Positions 1-9,827 of a stretch of DNA of 49,573 nt are shown here, in pieces. Location of the stretch: assembly GCF_021729145.1 (NCBI RefSeq), contig NZ_JAJSLW010000003.1, positions 325,231 through 374,803 of the forward strand. Direction: 5' to 3'. The notes beneath the pieces were generated by a model that did no database searches, was not told the origin of the DNA, and saw nothing but the letters and a program-made list of their open reading frames with translations. Both the position numbers and the translations under genes were made by a program. The DNA comes from Membranihabitans maritimus. GTDB taxonomy: Bacteria > Bacteroidota > Bacteroidia > Chitinophagales > Saprospiraceae. Every line of letters begins with the position of its first letter. Positions within the stretch are counted from its first letter, which is position 1.

Positions 1-544
1 ACCCCGAGGCTAACGCATTGTTTTCATGATTTCATTTAAACTCAGACTTTAAGGAAGATCATTCCTTCACAATATTGGTTCAAAATTCCTTCTTTACACA
101 TTTCCCTAAATGGACATCTGATGACAGAACCGAGGGTTCCACCCCGAGGCTAACGCATTGTTTTCATGATTTCATTTAAACTCAGACTTTAAGGAAGATC
201 ATTCCTTCACAATATTGATTCAAAATTCCTTCTTTACACATTTCCCTAAATGGACATTTGATGACAGAACCGAGGGTCCCACCCCGAGGCTAACGCATTG
301 TTTTCATGATTTCATTTAAACTCAGACTTTAAGGAAGATTATTCCTTCACAATATTGGTTCAAAATTCCTTCTTTACACATTTCCCTAAATGGACATTTG
401 ATGACAGAACCGAGGGTCCCACCCCGAGGCTAACGCATTGTTTTCATGATTTCATTTAAACTCAGACTTTAAGGAAGATTATTCCTTCACAATATTGGTT
501 CAAAATTCCTTCTTTACACATTTCCCTAAATGGACATTTGATGA
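1..544. repeat. 140-bp tandem repeat, almost four copies, cut by window edge
   Basis: Units start at 1, 141, 281 and 421, each opening with accccgaggc, so the period is exactly 140 bp. The fourth copy diverges after about 544. Copies differ at only a few positions, for example gatc/gatt near unit base 60 and gg/ga near base 97. Each unit contains a small perfect hairpin (aaggaa, 5-nt loop, ttcctt). No coding sense or spacer structure is apparent. The array probably continues left of the window, so its true copy number is unknown. Confidence 0.95.
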
Positions 545-739
545 GGCTTGCCGCGTTCTTCGTGGGAACCTTTTAATCCTGACATTAAGAGAAAATTATT
601 CCATTTCGAAGCTTAGTCAATTCTCTTTCTAATTTCGGATTATCCTCAAAAAGGTAATTTGAAATAAATTGATAGTGGAATCGGTTAAACAATTGTATAT
701 TTCTTTTTTTTAATAATTGATCGAATTGATACAAGAATA
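545..739. other. spacer between tandem repeat and first gene
   Basis: AT-rich spacer that should hold the promoter of the downstream operon. I see no clear TAnnTTTG -7 box and no hairpin. Nothing else is recognisable. Confidence 0.4.
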
Positions 740-1849
740 ATGACAGAGGAACTAACGGTATTCACTCCTACTGAAAAAACGTATGAAATAGCGCCCGGAA
801 AAACCCGGTGGAAAAGCCCATCCAATATAGCTTTGGTAAAATATTGGGGTAAAAAACCCCATCAAATTCCGGAAAATCCATCCATTAGCTTTACGCTACA
901 AAATGCATACACAGAGACACAAATTGATTGGGAAGAAAAAACTCAATCTGAAGGTGAAATACCATTAGAATTTTATTTTGAAGGTGAAAAAAATCCAGCT
1001 TTTGAAAACCGAATTCAAAAATTTTTAACGGCGATTAGCGACTATTTTCCCTTCCTTACCCGGCTGAAGCTGAAAATTGCTTCAAGAAATACATTTCCCC
1101 ATTCTTCGGGAATTGCTTCCAGCGCCTCCGCCATGAGTGCATTGGCAATGTGTCTTGTAGATATGGAACAAATTTTTTTAAAAAATTCAGGCCACCTTCC
1201 CTTGGACAGGGAATTTTTCTTCAAAAAAGCTTCTTTTATCAGTCGTTTGGGTAGCGGAAGTGCCAGTAGAAGTGTATTTCCGGAAGTCGCTGTATGGGGA
1301 GGCTGTGACATACCCGGTTCTGACGATCTTTTCGCAGTCGATTTAAGTAAAAATTTACATAAAGAATTCAAGGGATACAGAGATGACATAATCATAGTAG
1401 ACCGTGAAAAAAAATCTGTATCCAGCAGTGCGGGACACAGTCTGATGAAGGACCATATTTATTCTGGAGTCCGCTATAACCACGCAAAACAAAACGTCAA
1501 TAGACTGGATGCGATCCTACAATCTGGTGATCTTTGTGACTTTATCGATATGGTAGAATTTGAAGCTTTGAATTTACATTCCCTGATGATGACCTCTAAT
1601 CCCGGTTTTATCCTTATTAAACCAAATACCCTGCAAATCATCAATAAAATCCGGGAATACCGGCAAGATACCAGTATTCCAGTGTGTTTTACGCTAGATG
1701 CTGGACCCAATGTTCATATCTTATACCCTGATAGGCACGCCCATACCGTGAAAACTTTTATTCAAGAAGAATTGTTATGTTACTCTCAGGGCGAATACTG
1801 GATCGAGGATTGTATGGGGCAAGGGCCAAAAAAAATAAGCACAGAATGA
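740..1849 (+). CDS. mvaD: diphosphomevalonate decarboxylase
   Basis: This is a GHMP-superfamily enzyme that converts mevalonate 5-diphosphate, ATP-dependently, to isopentenyl diphosphate in the cytosol, the last step of the classical mevalonate route. Residues 26-38 carry the family signature SPSNIALVKYWGK. Residues 120-136 hold the Ser/Gly-rich ATP loop (PHSSGIASSASAMSALA). Asp320 in LDAGPN fits the conserved catalytic Asp. At 369 aa it is of normal or slightly generous length. It opens a co-directional block: its TGA overlaps the ATG of the rhodanese gene (ATGA at 1846-1849), suggesting translational coupling. Other mevalonate genes are not in the window. The family call is secure. Confidence 0.95.
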   Translation: MTEELTVFTPTEKTYEIAPGKTRWKSPSNIALVKYWGKKPHQIPENPSISFTLQNAYTETQIDWEEKTQSEGEIPLEFYFEGEKNPAFENRIQKFLTAISDYFPFLTRLKLKIASRNTFPHSSGIASSASAMSALAMCLVDMEQIFLKNSGHLPLDREFFFKKASFISRLGSGSASRSVFPEVAVWGGCDIPGSDDLFAVDLSKNLHKEFKGYRDDIIIVDREKKSVSSSAGHSLMKDHIYSGVRYNHAKQNVNRLDAILQSGDLCDFIDMVEFEALNLHSLMMTSNPGFILIKPNTLQIINKIREYRQDTSIPVCFTLDAGPNVHILYPDRHAHTVKTFIQEELLCYSQGEYWIEDCMGQGPKKISTE

Positions 1850-2379
1850 CTATCTTGAAACAACTATGGTCGCTTTCAATTATCTCATTTATTTGGTCGC
1901 CAATAGCCTGTGGACAAAATCCAACCGAATACAAAGTAAAAAATCCGGAATTCGAAAAAAAACTAAGTACCATTTTGGATTATAATGTTCCACTTATTTC
2001 AGTAGATGAATTAGAGCAAAACCAGGGGGAATATATTTTACTCGATACGCGGGAAAGGGAGGAATTCGAAGTTAGCCATATTCAAAATGCCATTTTCGTC
2101 GGATTTAATCGTCCCGATTATTCAATGTTAAAAGATATAGATAAGGATCACCCAGTGGTCACCTATTGTAGTGTAGGATACCGCAGTGAAAAAATAGGAA
2201 ACGATCTTAAAGCAATGGGATTTACAAATGTCTTTAATTTATACGGCAGTATTTTTGAATGGGTTAACAACGGATATCCTGTGGTTGGCCTATCAGGCCA
2301 GGAGACTGATACTGTTCATACTTTTAACAAAAGATGGAGTAAATGGCTTACTAATTCTAATTACACTAAACATTGGTAA
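1846..2379 (+). CDS. exported rhodanese-like domain protein
   Basis: The 177-aa protein has an N-terminal hydrophobic export signal (residues 1-22, ending near Ala-Cys-Gly-Gln) and a single rhodanese domain at about 50-155. Cys108 in the loop CSVGYRS is the expected catalytic Cys of a sulfurtransferase, and the LDTRE motif at 66-70 is also typical. I chose the ATG at 1846 because it overlaps the upstream stop as ATGA. An in-frame ATG at 1777 lies inside mvaD and would add 23 residues before the signal. Cys22 could be a lipid attachment site, but Pro at -3 is a poor lipobox. The physiological sulfur acceptor cannot be told from sequence. Confidence 0.85.
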   Translation: MTILKQLWSLSIISFIWSPIACGQNPTEYKVKNPEFEKKLSTILDYNVPLISVDELEQNQGEYILLDTREREEFEVSHIQNAIFVGFNRPDYSMLKDIDKDHPVVTYCSVGYRSEKIGNDLKAMGFTNVFNLYGSIFEWVNNGYPVVGLSGQETDTVHTFNKRWSKWLTNSNYTKHW

Positions 2380-2381
2380 AA

Positions 2382-3293
2382 GTGCTGTGGAATACCTATA
2401 TAAAAGGTTTTAAAAATTTTCTACAAGCTGAAAGGGGGCTTTCACACCATTCGATTCAAGCGTACAGCAAAGATGTTGAAAAACTGGCAACATTTGCCGA
2501 ACAAAAATACGGCGATATTCCGGTATCAAAAATACAACTCGACCACCTCAGGCAGTTTATTATTGAATTAAGCCAAATAGGCCTGGACAGCCGGAGTCAA
2601 TCCAGGATTATTAGTGGTTTGCGAGCTTTCTTTAAATTTTTATTAATAGAAGACCTCATTTCTCAGAATCCCACGGATGACCTCGAACTTCCTAAAATAG
2701 GTAATAAGATTCCAGATGTTCTTTCAGTTACAGAAGTCAAAAAGCTATTAGAGTCGATAGACATGAGCCTTCCACATGCAACCAGGAATAGATCGATCCT
2801 GGAATTACTATATGCCTGTGGTTTGCGTGTAAGCGAATTAGTGAACTTACAAATAGACTTTTTATATCTCGACTTGGGGATGATTAAAGTAAGGGGTAAA
2901 AATGACAAAGAAAGATTGATACCTATCAGCCCGCGAGCAGCCAAATTTTTATTGTTGTACCTCGATGAAAGGAATAAAGATAAAGTCAATGAAGGCTTCA
3001 AACACATTGTTTTTCTAAACCGACGCGGAAAACAGTTGACCCGTCATATGATTTATCACATCATAAAAGATGCAACTATACAAGCAGGATTAAAGCAAAA
3101 TATTTCGCCTCACACCTTGCGACATTGTTTTGCCACTCATCTCATAGAGGGTGGTGCAGATTTGCGAACCGTGCAAGAGTTACTCGGTCATGCGTCTATT
3201 TTGACCACAGAAATTTATACTCACGTAAATAATGAATATCTTCGCCAAACAATTGAAAAATTTCATCCTTTGAATCGGAGAAATGAAGATTAA
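2382..3293 (+). CDS. xerD: tyrosine recombinase XerD
   Basis: This site-specific recombinase resolves chromosome dimers at dif, together with XerC and FtsK. It has an N-terminal SAM-like core-binding domain (about 5-85) and a C-terminal catalytic domain. The start is non-ATG: GTG at 2382 or TTG at 2373, three codons upstream and overlapping the previous stop. With GTG2382 the catalytic set is Arg149, Lys173, His244, Arg247, His270 and Tyr279; the last four match E. coli XerD numbering, which is why I prefer it. The 303-aa length is typical. No dif-like site was noticed nearby, and nothing ties this copy to a mobile element, so it is probably the housekeeping enzyme. Confidence 0.93.
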   Translation: MLWNTYIKGFKNFLQAERGLSHHSIQAYSKDVEKLATFAEQKYGDIPVSKIQLDHLRQFIIELSQIGLDSRSQSRIISGLRAFFKFLLIEDLISQNPTDDLELPKIGNKIPDVLSVTEVKKLLESIDMSLPHATRNRSILELLYACGLRVSELVNLQIDFLYLDLGMIKVRGKNDKERLIPISPRAAKFLLLYLDERNKDKVNEGFKHIVFLNRRGKQLTRHMIYHIIKDATIQAGLKQNISPHTLRHCFATHLIEGGADLRTVQELLGHASILTTEIYTHVNNEYLRQTIEKFHPLNRRNED

Positions 3294-4890
3294 TAAACGC
3301 AAGCTTTTTGGTTTCTTTTTATCTGCAGTGACCATATTACTGGTTTATAACTGTGCTTCCCCCGGAAGTATTAAAGGAGGACCGAGAGATGAAGATCCCC
3401 CTAGAGTCGATAGTGCTGCTTCCACTCCTACCCCTCTACTCAATTTTGACCGGGATGAGATTATCATTTCTTTCAACGAATGGGTTCAACTGGAGGACGC
3501 ATTTCAACAAATTTTTATAAGTCCGCCCCTTCAGGAACGTCCGGAATACAAACTAAAAAAAAGATCTTTGGTTATCGAATTTCACGAAAATGAAGAGTTA
3601 CAGCCGAATACAACATATATAATCAATCTCGGTAAATCGGTAGTAGACCTCACGGAAAGCAATCCTATTGAGGATTTTCAATACGTATTTTCTACAGGAG
3701 ATATCCTGGATTCCCTGTATTTTGAAGGACAAATTATCGATGTCATCACCGGAGAACCAGCAGAGAACGTATCCGTTATGCTTTTTGACAACCTTTCAGA
3801 CACAGCCATAACTACTGTCTCTCCCTCCTATTATGCCCGTACAAATGAAAATGGGTATTACAAGTTTAATTACATGCGTGCTGACACTTTCCAACTAGTA
3901 GGTTTTATCGACGAGAATCAGGACTTTTCCTACGACCAGGAAAATGAACCAATAGGATTTTTAAATGAACCGATCCGCACGGATCAAGTTTCCGGTTCAA
4001 AAATAGATTTTTCTATTTCATTGGGACCACCTCCGGTATACCTCGATGATGTAGATACCACATTGCCCGGATTAATTAACCTCGTTTTTACCGAAAATAT
4101 TATTGATACAGCTTCCATGCATATAAAGGCTTCTTCTCATATTGGCATTGACCGGATTAAAAACACAATGCGAATTTGGTACGACACAGACAGTCTACCC
4201 ATTGAAGTAATCACACAAAATATTCGAGGTCTTAAAGATACGGTGATCGTTCAAAGTGTAAGTAAAGATCTTCCGGAAACGGAGTACTTTACTCTCCAGC
4301 AAAAAAATATCTCAATGGTTCCGGGGGAACCTATGCGACTTCAATCCAATTGGCCAATCAATACTATAGAAACAGGATTAATTGAAATAGAGGAAGGGGC
4401 TTCTAAAAAAACAATTTCTCTTGATTCTGCTCAGTTAACATTTACAGAAGTATCTTTCCATTATCGCTGGAAAGGAGACAGCACCTACAACATAAAACTA
4501 TTACCCGGAGCATTAAATTTTAAAGGAGACATTCCCAATGATACAATTACCTATAAAATTAAACCGATTCCGTTACAAAACCTATCATCCCTGGAACTAA
4601 GTTTCACAAAGGATTCTTCCTATACCAAGGTTCCTCAATTAATTTTGCAATTGAAACAAGGTGAAAACGTCGTCGAAAGTAAAACCATTACAGATCTTGA
4701 CCAACCTTTTACGTTTAATAGGCTTAAACCCGGGGAATATAGTTTGACCATTATAAAAGATGCAAATGGCAACGGAATATGGGACCCTGCACGTTATTAT
4801 GAAAAAAAACAGGCGGAAGGGATACAAAATATCGATATAGGAACACTCAGAGTAAATTGGATACAGGAAACAGAGATAATATTAAAATGA
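3283..4890 (+). CDS. Ig-like domain lipoprotein (Bacteroidota CASPGS type)
   Basis: The 535-aa protein starts with a lipoprotein signal peptide ending in YNC (Cys at about residue 25). Then comes the Gly/Pro-rich tract [15 protein letters not shown], common in Bacteroidota outer-membrane lipoproteins that carry a bacterial Ig-like (Big_5) domain. The Ig-like part covers about 40-140. A carboxypeptidase-like or SdrD-like segment (about 145-245) and a long beta-rich C-terminus follow. The start overlaps the end of xerD by 11 nt and the stop overlaps lptB as ATGA, so it sits inside a coupled operon. The linkage to lptB is suggestive of envelope assembly but proves nothing. Precise function unknown. 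Confidence 0.8.
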   Translation: MKINKRKLFGFFLSAVTILLVYNCASPGSIKGGPRDEDPPRVDSAASTPTPLLNFDRDEIIISFNEWVQLEDAFQQIFISPPLQERPEYKLKKRSLVIEFHENEELQPNTTYIINLGKSVVDLTESNPIEDFQYVFSTGDILDSLYFEGQIIDVITGEPAENVSVMLFDNLSDTAITTVSPSYYARTNENGYYKFNYMRADTFQLVGFIDENQDFSYDQENEPIGFLNEPIRTDQVSGSKIDFSISLGPPPVYLDDVDTTLPGLINLVFTENIIDTASMHIKASSHIGIDRIKNTMRIWYDTDSLPIEVITQNIRGLKDTVIVQSVSKDLPETEYFTLQQKNISMVPGEPMRLQSNWPINTIETGLIEIEEGASKKTISLDSAQLTFTEVSFHYRWKGDSTYNIKLLPGALNFKGDIPNDTITYKIKPIPLQNLSSLELSFTKDSSYTKVPQLILQLKQGENVVESKTITDLDQPFTFNRLKPGEYSLTIIKDANGNGIWDPARYYEKKQAEGIQNIDIGTLRVNWIQETEIILK

Positions 4891-5621
4891 AGCTACAAGC
4901 AAAAGATTTAAAAAAAGTATACGGAAGAAGACCGGTAGTCAACGGTGTTTCCATACAAGTAGAACAAGGTGAAATTGTAGGTTTATTAGGTCCTAATGGA
5001 GCGGGCAAGACCACTACATTTTATATGACTGTAGGGTTTATCAACCCCAACGAAGGGAACGTATTTTTGGAAGATGAAAACATAACCAAGCTTCCCATGT
5101 TCAGGAGAGCCAGAAAAGGAATAGGGTATTTGCCTCAGGAACCTTCCGTTTTCAGAAAATTAAGCGTAGAAGACAATATAAAGGCGATCCTCGAACTTAT
5201 GGACATCCCCAAACAAGAAAAGAAAAACAAACTAGAGGAATTGATCGATGAATTTGGTCTGGAGAAAGTTCGTAAAAGTTCGGGGGACTCACTCTCAGGA
5301 GGGGAGCGTAGAAGGACGGAGATTGCCAGATCATTGGCCTCTGATCCGAAATTTATCCTGCTAGATGAACCTTTTGCCGGGATTGACCCGATTGCAGTAG
5401 AAGATATTCAATCTATCGTGGCCAAACTTAAAACCCGGAATATTGGCATATTGATTACAGATCACAATGTTCAGGAAACCCTTTCAATTACGGACCGTGC
5501 CTACCTGATGTTTGAAGGAAAAATCCTAAGGGCAGGTACTTCCGAAGAATTAGCCTCGGATGAATTAGTAAGAAAAGTATATTTGGGGAAACACTTCGAA
5601 TTAAAACGAAAAATATATTAA
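4887..5621 (+). CDS. lptB: LPS export ABC transporter ATP-binding protein LptB
   Basis: This cytoplasmic ATPase powers LptFG extraction of lipopolysaccharide from the inner membrane. The 244-aa protein has the Walker A motif GPNGAGKT (35-42), a Q-loop ([14 protein letters not shown]), the signature LSGGERRR, Walker B with [11 protein letters not shown] and the H-loop in ITDHNVQET. The [12 protein letters not shown] and [10 protein letters not shown] stretches are characteristic of LptB rather than of general ABC ATPases. I chose ATG4887, which overlaps the preceding stop as ATGA; an in-frame ATG at 4857 would add ten residues without homology. lptF/lptG are not nearby, as is common in this phylum. 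Confidence 0.95.
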   Translation: MKLQAKDLKKVYGRRPVVNGVSIQVEQGEIVGLLGPNGAGKTTTFYMTVGFINPNEGNVFLEDENITKLPMFRRARKGIGYLPQEPSVFRKLSVEDNIKAILELMDIPKQEKKNKLEELIDEFGLEKVRKSSGDSLSGGERRRTEIARSLASDPKFILLDEPFAGIDPIAVEDIQSIVAKLKTRNIGILITDHNVQETLSITDRAYLMFEGKILRAGTSEELASDELVRKVYLGKHFELKRKIY

Positions 5622-5625
5622 CCTG

Positions 5626-5877
5626 ATGGGTCGTTATTTTCTATTATTACCCTTTATCTCTCTATTTTGTACTTCCTGTCTGGAAACAGAAATTTCACTG
5701 GATTCAGAAGATTACCATTTAATCGATTCCTTATATACTTTACAAAAAGATTCTCTCGAACCCATTCTCGATGAACAATGTACAGAATTCAGGGACAGTA
5801 TCATCCCTATTTGGATAGACTCTATTAGAGCTAAACGCGAAGAAGAAATTCAATCACTAATCCAAAATCAACAATGA
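5626..5877 (+). CDS. small lipoprotein, unknown function
   Basis: An 83-aa protein with a short hydrophobic signal and a lipobox-like ending FCTSC at about residues 14-18. The mature part is acidic and probably helical, with Asp-Ser pairs. It starts four bases after lptB and its stop overlaps the next gene's ATG (ATGA at 5874-5877). I do not recognise the family. The tight spacing argues that it is a real gene of the lptB operon. Confidence 0.7.
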   Translation: MGRYFLLLPFISLFCTSCLETEISLDSEDYHLIDSLYTLQKDSLEPILDEQCTEFRDSIIPIWIDSIRAKREEEIQSLIQNQQ

Positions 5878-6215
5878 TTCGTTGGATATACATATTATGT
5901 GCTTTTATCTTCTTTACTGCCTGCAATAAAAACGAGGATTTCACCAAAGAGGAACTGATTGCTCAAGAAGTAGCAAAGAGAATGAAGAATTTTCGAAAGT
6001 CTAAAAATCGGCAGTGCAAAGAAGAAAGTCTCGAAATCGCTATCCATCAAACAGATAGCATTTTGAAATTGAACGCGGTAAGATACAGAGTAGATAGTCT
6101 AAAAAGACCCCCTCTGCCAAATAAACCTAACGTCAAAATTAAACCGCCCCCGAGGGATTCAATTATAAACAAACCATTTCTCGGAAGAAAAGAGGATACT
6201 ATTCCCAAAAGGTAA
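5874..6215 (+). CDS. small lipoprotein, Pro/Lys-rich, unknown function
   Basis: A 113-aa protein with a signal peptide and the lipobox-like FFTAC (Cys17). A charged helical segment (about 20-75) is followed by a Pro/Lys-rich tail. It is coupled to the previous small lipoprotein by an ATGA overlap and ends the co-directional block that began at mvaD. Downstream, the convergent LRR gene ends only 13 bases away, with a small hairpin covering the junction. No family recognised. Confidence 0.65.
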   Translation: MIRWIYILCAFIFFTACNKNEDFTKEELIAQEVAKRMKNFRKSKNRQCKEESLEIAIHQTDSILKLNAVRYRVDSLKRPPLPNKPNVKIKPPPRDSIINKPFLGRKEDTIPKR

Positions 6216-6227
6216 TATAAAATTACC
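6211..6227. terminator. small hairpin at a convergent gene junction
   Basis: ggtaat (6211-6216) and attacc (6222-6227) form a perfect 6-bp stem with a 5-nt loop. It includes the stop codon of the plus-strand lipoprotein gene and lies just beyond the stop of the minus-strand LRR gene. It could terminate both transcripts, but it is short, AT-rich and lacks a clear T run. Confidence 0.3.
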
Positions 6228-6228
6228 C

Positions 6229-9222
6229 TTATTGTATAATCAATTTTTCCAGTTGGTACGTCCGTTTCCCATCTTCCAATGCATTGAACCAATAAATTCC
6301 TGCGGTTAATTCATCCAAATCCCAATGCAGTGTTTGGCCGCTATTCAATACAGAATACTCTGTGGACCGAATAAGGCTTCCATGCATATTATACAGTCTG
6401 AATACTGCATTTCGCATTGGACGTAAAACATCAATCGAAAGACTATTGTGCTGCCCTGAACTCAGGACATTGGGACGAATTTGTACCCAATCCAGCTTTT
6501 TGACTGTACTCCAAATAAATGTACCGACCGGTAATTCGATTGAAAAAGAATCAGTACATCCTATTGCATCAGAAATTAATAAATCGTATATGCCTGCGGG
6601 AATGTCAGAAAGGCTTTGAGTAGTATCACCAGTACTCCACATAAATTCATAAGGTTCCACACCCCCTTCAACTTCTATTTCAATTATACCAGTAGAGTCT
6701 GCAGCCGTACCACTAAAAATAGTATCGGTAATAACCATTTCGCTAAAAGACAAGTCTATTACCAGAAGCGTATCACAATTTTGCTCCGAAAAAATAGTAT
6801 CACTATAAATTCCAGATTGGGTATAGAACTCATTATTAAACCAGGCCGTATCACCCGCACAATAGTCCTCGCTAATTTCACGGATGGCATATTCACTAAA
6901 TCGAATATCAATAACAGCAGTAGAATCACATCCATTTTCGGTTTGTTCTTCAGTAAAAAAGATTCCCTCTTCCATAAAATATTGTCCATCAAAAAGTACG
7001 GAATCCCCTTCACATATATAAATTGTGTCGTGAGTGAAGTAACTTGGATTAACTGTAAGATTCAATGTTACAATGGAATCGCATCCGTACATTGTAGAAA
7101 GCGTATCCGTATAAACACCGGATTCATCTAAATCCCTCCCATTAAATTCGACACTCTGGGGTGTACAAATAGTAGTATCAATTGACAAACGATAATTTTC
7201 ATGCACCATAACACTTACCATAGAAATTGAGTCACAACCACCTTTGGCAACAAGGGTGTCTACCAATTCAACATCCGACCTATAATAGACACCCTGGACA
7301 AAAACACTATCACCATTACAAATATTATGAATGGTATGAGTGACTACCGGATCGGAGAACACTACATTTCTGGTCACTACAGAATCACAGCCATTAGCAG
7401 TTTGAAATGTATCAATCAACAATACATCCTCAAAATAAACGGTATCCCCATAAACCAGACTATCATTTGGACACACACCTACATCCATTGTGATATTATA
7501 TGCCGGCAAAAAGTTTAGTCGCAAATTGACTATTGAATCGCACCCTCCGTGGTTTGAAAAAGTATCAATATAATATCCTGATTCTGTCAATTCAATCGAG
7601 TCCGGTCCAAAATAGTAAATATCTCCTGTGCACAACGAAAAAGTAGTATCTGTAAAGTCCGGTGTAACATTCTGAATATTAAAAATATAAAGACTGTCAC
7701 AGGTATTAGCCCCATTGGCCAAAACGGTATCTACTATTTCTTGATTCTCAAAATACGTTTCCCCTTTGTACGTAAAGGTTTCTCCGGGACATAAATAAAT
7801 ATTCTGTTCCTCAATTTCTAAAGGACAATTGACGAATATTTCCAGGGTATCACTAAAAAGTGTGAGCTCCGGGATTCTCCGGTTAGTCACCACTACACTG
7901 TATTCTCCGGCACTGGCGGGAGAGACATTGGACAACGGAAGTGTGTGATTTGCCTGAACATTGATCCTCACCCCATTTTTATACCACATAAATCTGGAAT
8001 TTGTATGATCCTCATCGGTATTTAATTCCAGGGTATAATTATTACCCCGGGTAATTGTAAATTCATCAAACGGGAATGGAATTCGTTTTTGTGGAGCAAC
8101 AAAGAGAACATCCCCTATTTCATTTTCATAAGGAATCAGATCAATAAAAGTAAGACGGTTACCTTCCAGATTTATAACATCTAACTGATTGAGGGCCCCG
8201 TTTGAAATTTGAATATTTGTGATTAAATTGTTTTCAAAAGAAATTTGCTCAAGAAGCGGTAGGGTCTCAACATTTGACAAATCGAGTGTATCTTCAAATT
8301 TATTATCTCCCAACAAAAGGCCTGTAAGTGATGGAAAAGTAAGTTGTGGGAACACACCGCTAAATTGGTTATAGGAAGCAAAAAACAATTGAAGATTTTC
8401 CAGGTTCCCAGCCGCAGGAGCGGGTAGATTACCAGAAATTTGATTTTCTGAAATATCCAGGCCGGTCAAACTGGGCATATTGATAGGCCATGTAAAAGGG
8501 CCAGTAATATTATTATCAGATACATAAAAATATTCACAGTTTACCAAATTAGCGATTTCCGGAAAAGGACCTGAAAATTGATTATGAGAAAGATCTATAA
8601 ATTCAATACTATTTAATTCAGAAATAAAATCCAGGCTGCCTTCCATCTCATTCTCCGACAAATCCAGGTAAACAAGTCCTGATAAATTCGACAAGCTGGA
8701 AACCTCTCCCTTCAATCTATTATCATTCAACTCCAGTCTTTTCAAACTTTCCAAAGCCCCGTAATCCGGTATTGTACCATCCAGTTGATTGCTAGAAAAA
8801 ATAATCTCCTCCAGATCCGGGTGATCTGTAAATTGAGGTAAATTTCCCCTGAACCGGTTACCAGAAAGATTGATATATGTGAGTCCTGAATTATTCTTAA
8901 AATGGGGAATGGTACTTAGTATATTATTATCAGAAAGATCAATTTTTTTCAGGTGTTTCAAATTTAAAACGCTAAATGTCCCACTTAGATTATTATTGGG
9001 TAAAATGATTTCTGTAACACAACCATCGCTATTTAGGGTAATACCTTGCCACTGATCCACCGGACCATTTAAGTTCCATTTTTGTTTCCAATCTATTCCA
9101 TTCATAGCCTCAAAGAAATCAGCTAAAACCGTAGAATCCTGAATCCGGTCACAATTCTGTCCAGACATCGAAGACCCGATCAGGAGAAACGTCAAAATTT
9201 TAATATAGACAAATGGCTTCAT
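6229..9222 (-). CDS. large secreted leucine-rich repeat protein with T9SS sorting domain
   Basis: The 997-aa protein has a signal peptide (residues 1-21, ending SMSGQ). An LRR cap (DSTVLADFFEAMNGIDW) and about a dozen plant-type LRRs (about 65-340, pattern LDLSxNxxSGxxP) follow. Next comes an Ig-like domain with WYKNG and GEYSVVVTN (about 385-465). After that are seven repeats of about 55 residues, each with a C.GD start and an N/G-CDS or CDT end (about 468-850), and an SprB-like segment (GGVEPYEFMWSTGD). The last 80 residues are a T9SS sorting domain ending in TYQLEKLIIQ. It is probably a cell-surface adhesin or binding protein exported by T9SS. Paired Cys in each repeat suggest disulfides. 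The ligand is unknown. Confidence 0.88.
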   Translation of the reverse strand: MKPFVYIKILTFLLIGSSMSGQNCDRIQDSTVLADFFEAMNGIDWKQKWNLNGPVDQWQGITLNSDGCVTEIILPNNNLSGTFSVLNLKHLKKIDLSDNNILSTIPHFKNNSGLTYINLSGNRFRGNLPQFTDHPDLEEIIFSSNQLDGTIPDYGALESLKRLELNDNRLKGEVSSLSNLSGLVYLDLSENEMEGSLDFISELNSIEFIDLSHNQFSGPFPEIANLVNCEYFYVSDNNITGPFTWPINMPSLTGLDISENQISGNLPAPAAGNLENLQLFFASYNQFSGVFPQLTFPSLTGLLLGDNKFEDTLDLSNVETLPLLEQISFENNLITNIQISNGALNQLDVINLEGNRLTFIDLIPYENEIGDVLFVAPQKRIPFPFDEFTITRGNNYTLELNTDEDHTNSRFMWYKNGVRINVQANHTLPLSNVSPASAGEYSVVVTNRRIPELTLFSDTLEIFVNCPLEIEEQNIYLCPGETFTYKGETYFENQEIVDTVLANGANTCDSLYIFNIQNVTPDFTDTTFSLCTGDIYYFGPDSIELTESGYYIDTFSNHGGCDSIVNLRLNFLPAYNITMDVGVCPNDSLVYGDTVYFEDVLLIDTFQTANGCDSVVTRNVVFSDPVVTHTIHNICNGDSVFVQGVYYRSDVELVDTLVAKGGCDSISMVSVMVHENYRLSIDTTICTPQSVEFNGRDLDESGVYTDTLSTMYGCDSIVTLNLTVNPSYFTHDTIYICEGDSVLFDGQYFMEEGIFFTEEQTENGCDSTAVIDIRFSEYAIREISEDYCAGDTAWFNNEFYTQSGIYSDTIFSEQNCDTLLVIDLSFSEMVITDTIFSGTAADSTGIIEIEVEGGVEPYEFMWSTGDTTQSLSDIPAGIYDLLISDAIGCTDSFSIELPVGTFIWSTVKKLDWVQIRPNVLSSGQHNSLSIDVLRPMRNAVFRLYNMHGSLIRSTEYSVLNSGQTLHWDLDELTAGIYWFNALEDGKRTYQLEKLIIQ

Positions 9223-9350
9223 AAAGGGCTATTTTCAATATATTTAAAAATTACGAATAAATTTAATATATCAAAAATCGTTCCATTTCAACGCTTGTAC
9301 AATATGGGAATACAAATAGTATTATATTTAATTCAGTTAAAACGAATAAA

Positions 9351-9827
9351 ATGGGCGAAAAACCGAAATTACCGATTGAAACTCAACTAATGGATAAGAT
9401 GTCCACTTTACTCGACAATCGCTTTAGGGTACCCGGCACCAATTTCCGGTTTGGAATTGATGCTATCATTGGAATTCTTCCTGGTTTTGGAGACATTGTT
9501 AGCTATGCTATGTCTAGCGCCTTAATCCTAGGCATGGTAAGACAGGGTGCGAGTACTGTATTAATACTAAAAATGATCTGGAATATCGTATTAGATACTA
9601 TTGTGGGTTCAATTCCGCTACTGGGAGACCTTTTCGATGCTTGGTACAAAGCAAATCGACGCAATTATTTATTATTTAAAAAATACCATGAAAGTAATGA
9701 TTCCCCAAAAAGCCTTTGGGCTTCGTTATTAATCGTCATGGCATTATTGATATTACTTTTACTGGCACTATTGTATGTTATATTTATCTGGATCCCAACC
9801 AAGCTTTGGAACTCCCCTCTCCCTTAA
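9351..9827 (+). CDS. DUF4112 domain membrane protein
   Basis: The 158-aa protein fits the DUF4112 family: an N-terminal LxxLLDNRFRVPGTNFRFGIDAI-type motif, the GxxPxxGD motif twice (GILPGFGD and GSIPLLGD), hydrophobic segments near 40-65 and 75-100, and a C-terminal transmembrane helix (about 120-150). Function unknown. It stands alone, divergent from the LRR gene, with about 670 bp of apparently non-coding DNA downstream. Confidence 0.85.
   Translation: MGEKPKLPIETQLMDKMSTLLDNRFRVPGTNFRFGIDAIIGILPGFGDIVSYAMSSALILGMVRQGASTVLILKMIWNIVLDTIVGSIPLLGDLFDAWYKANRRNYLLFKKYHESNDSPKSLWASLLIVMALLILLLLALLYVIFIWIPTKLWNSPLP

Noticed and set aside
1-544. CRISPR array
   Set aside because: The 140-bp units abut without variable spacers and the whole unit repeats, so this is a plain tandem repeat.
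1777-1845. Upstream ATG for the rhodanese protein
   Set aside because: It would add 23 residues lying within mvaD ahead of the signal peptide; the ATGA overlap at 1846 is the better start.
2382-3293. XerD as integrase of a mobile element
   Set aside because: There are no flanking direct repeats, cargo or tRNA, and residues match the housekeeping XerD.
6616-7131. Plus-strand frame inside the LRR/T9SS gene
   Set aside because: It is antisense to a well-supported repeat protein, and its product has no recognisable features.
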